A stretch of DNA of 64,000 nt. Source: Anaerolineae bacterium. Its GTDB lineage: Bacteria; Chloroflexota; Anaerolineae; Aggregatilineales; Phototrophicaceae. The notes under the pieces were generated by a model. That model saw nothing but the letters and a program-made list of their open reading frames with translations, did not search any database and was not told where the DNA came from. The stretch covers positions 1-64,000 of the forward strand of contig JABWBO010000012.1 in the NCBI GenBank assembly GCA_013360465.1. Reading direction: 5' to 3'. A program made the position numbers and the translations under genes. Shown one piece after another: positions 62,548 to 64,000 of this stretch; position 1 is the first letter of the stretch; every line of letters begins with the position of its first letter.

Positions 62548-62856
62548 ATGCCCGTATACACGTATCGCCGCGAGGATGGTACGACGTTCGATTTTCGGCA
62601 AAAGTTCACCGACGAACCCCTGGCGGTCGATCCGCACTCCGGTCAGGCTGTCGTTCGGGTGGTTCAGGCTGCCGGGATCATCTTCAAGGGGACCGGCTTT
62701 TACGTGAATGACAGCAAGAGTGCATCGAAAGCAAACATCAGCAGCCCTCCCAGCAGCAAGCCGGGCGACGCTCCCGCTTCCAAGCCTGCCGAGTCCGCCC
62801 CGGTCAGCGAAGCCAAACCCGCCGAGTCCAAGCCGCTGCCAGCAGCGGCAGACTGA
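62548..62856 (+). CDS. FmdB-like protein lacking the zinc-ribbon cysteines
   Basis: MPVYTYRREDGTTFDFRQKFTDEPLAVDPHSGQAVVRVVQAAGIIFKGTGFYVNDSK. Confidence 0.8.
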   Translation: MPVYTYRREDGTTFDFRQKFTDEPLAVDPHSGQAVVRVVQAAGIIFKGTGFYVNDSKSASKANISSPPSSKPGDAPASKPAESAPVSEAKPAESKPLPAAAD

Positions 62857-62920
62857 CGAGCCAGCCTGGGTCAATGCGCAGCGCGCTGGTCCAGTGTGAC
62901 AGTCAGGCAATCTGGAATGC

Positions 62921-62970
62921 AAAAGAGACGCCCTGTTCCGTCTGCGATTATAGATGGACCAGGGCGTCTC
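62921..62970 (-). terminator. intrinsic terminator between convergent genes
   Basis: gagacgccctg/cagggcgtctc stem with TTTT on the minus-strand 3' side. Confidence 0.65.
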
Positions 62971-62992
62971 TCGATGTTGCGGTAGCTTCAAC

Positions 62993-64000
62993 TCACTCAG
63001 CGCCTGTTTCGGCGGCTTCCTGACGGGAAAATTCCAAAAAGGCGATCTCAGCGCGGCGGCGGCGGTAGCTGGCGGTCTTGGGCGGCGGGTTAGTGGTATA
63101 GTGCCGGATCAGCCCTTCCAGATACTCATTCAGCGGCGTGTAGACCATGCCGAATTCCTGCTTGCTCAGGGTGTTGTCGAGTTCCGACATCCAGCGCTCG
63201 CTAAATGGAGAGCAGTCGGGCAGAAAACCCTGCGCCTCCAGCTTCTTGAACGGCAGCCGGGCGATCTTCGCCTCGACCCCCAGGAATCCGGCGACCAGAT
63301 CAAGGAACTGCTCCAGCGAGACCGTCTCATCCTGCGAGATGTTATAGGCTTTGCCGATGCCGATACCCTTATCGATCAGACGGATGATGGCGGTGACCAC
63401 ATCCATAGCGTAGACGTGCCGCAGGGCGAAGTTCGGCGTCTCTGGCGCAAGGATCGGGTCTCCATCTTTGAGCCGCAGGATGTAGTTGTAGAGCCGGAAG
63501 AAATGATCGCGCTCGCTGTTGACCATCGGCAGACGCAGCGACGTATACGGAAAACGATGTGTCTCCCAGGCGGAAGCCATCGCGTCTTCTACCCGCCGCT
63601 TATCCATGCCGTAGGACCATTCCTCAAGCCCATAAGACCCGGCTTTGGGCGCGGGCATCACCCGACCGGCGTAGTCGCCCTCCTTGAACGGACGCTGCAA
63701 ACCCTCGCGCACCAGATAGACCTGTCCGGTACTCAAAAAGAAGTAGCGTTTGACTCGTCCGCGCATGAGGTCGATGACCGTCTCCGCTTCGGCGGCTTTG
63801 TACAGGGCATTATCGACCACGACATCGAATGTCCGCCCCCGCAGGATACGCTCCAGCTGCGTCCGCTCGGTGCGGTCGGCGACCAGTCGCTCGACCGAGA
63901 CAGGGAGATTGTCCTGGGTGCGTCCGCGATTCAGGACGGTCACCCGGTGTCCATCGGCGACCAGCCTGTGCGTCAGAAAATGCCCGATGTTTCGTGTCCC
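62993..64000 (-). CDS. NAD-dependent epimerase/dehydratase, 5' truncated by window edge
   Basis: Frame continues to the edge: GTRNIGHFLTHRLVADGHRVTVLNRG...VDNALYKAAEAETVIDLM...YFFLSTGQVY. Confidence 0.85.
   Translation of the reverse strand, partial: GTRNIGHFLTHRLVADGHRVTVLNRGRTQDNLPVSVERLVADRTERTQLERILRGRTFDVVVDNALYKAAEAETVIDLMRGRVKRYFFLSTGQVYLVREGLQRPFKEGDYAGRVMPAPKAGSYGLEEWSYGMDKRRVEDAMASAWETHRFPYTSLRLPMVNSERDHFFRLYNYILRLKDGDPILAPETPNFALRHVYAMDVVTAIIRLIDKGIGIGKAYNISQDETVSLEQFLDLVAGFLGVEAKIARLPFKKLEAQGFLPDCSPFSERWMSELDNTLSKQEFGMVYTPLNEYLEGLIRHYTTNPPPKTASYRRRRAEIAFLEFSRQEAAETGAE

Overview
High-GC bacterial chromosomal segment; gene content suggests Chloroflexota, but this is inference because no marker search was run. 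Positions 1600-18600 (minus strand) hold a canonical str-S10-spc ribosomal cluster: rpsL-rpsG-fusA-tuf-rpsJ...rplO-secY-adk-map. It is followed at the left edge by tandem, partly degenerate MNT/HepT (nucleotidyltransferase/DUF86) modules. The remainder is mixed metabolic and signalling DNA: a glp operon with a GlpA-GlpB fusion; a MalT/SARP-like regulator near a tiny exported-looking peptide; a LOV-type histidine kinase coupled to a REC-kinase; a Ser/Thr kinase-TIR-TM-TPR protein; an LSDAT/SLOG-like protein paired with a TM-coiled-coil-TPR protein; a glycogen debranching enzyme; an LppX/LprG-like lipoprotein plus DHA2 MFS pair; GABA aminotransferase; an ECF41-like sigma factor with a flavin oxidoreductase; a lytic transglycosylase; and a cysteine-free FmdB-like protein. 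The most unusual items are the kinase-TIR-TPR protein, the LSDAT/TPR pair, the LOV two-component pair and the frameshifted MNT repeats. No CRISPR array, rRNA, tRNA or transposase was recognised. All family assignments come from reading motifs; no database search was possible.
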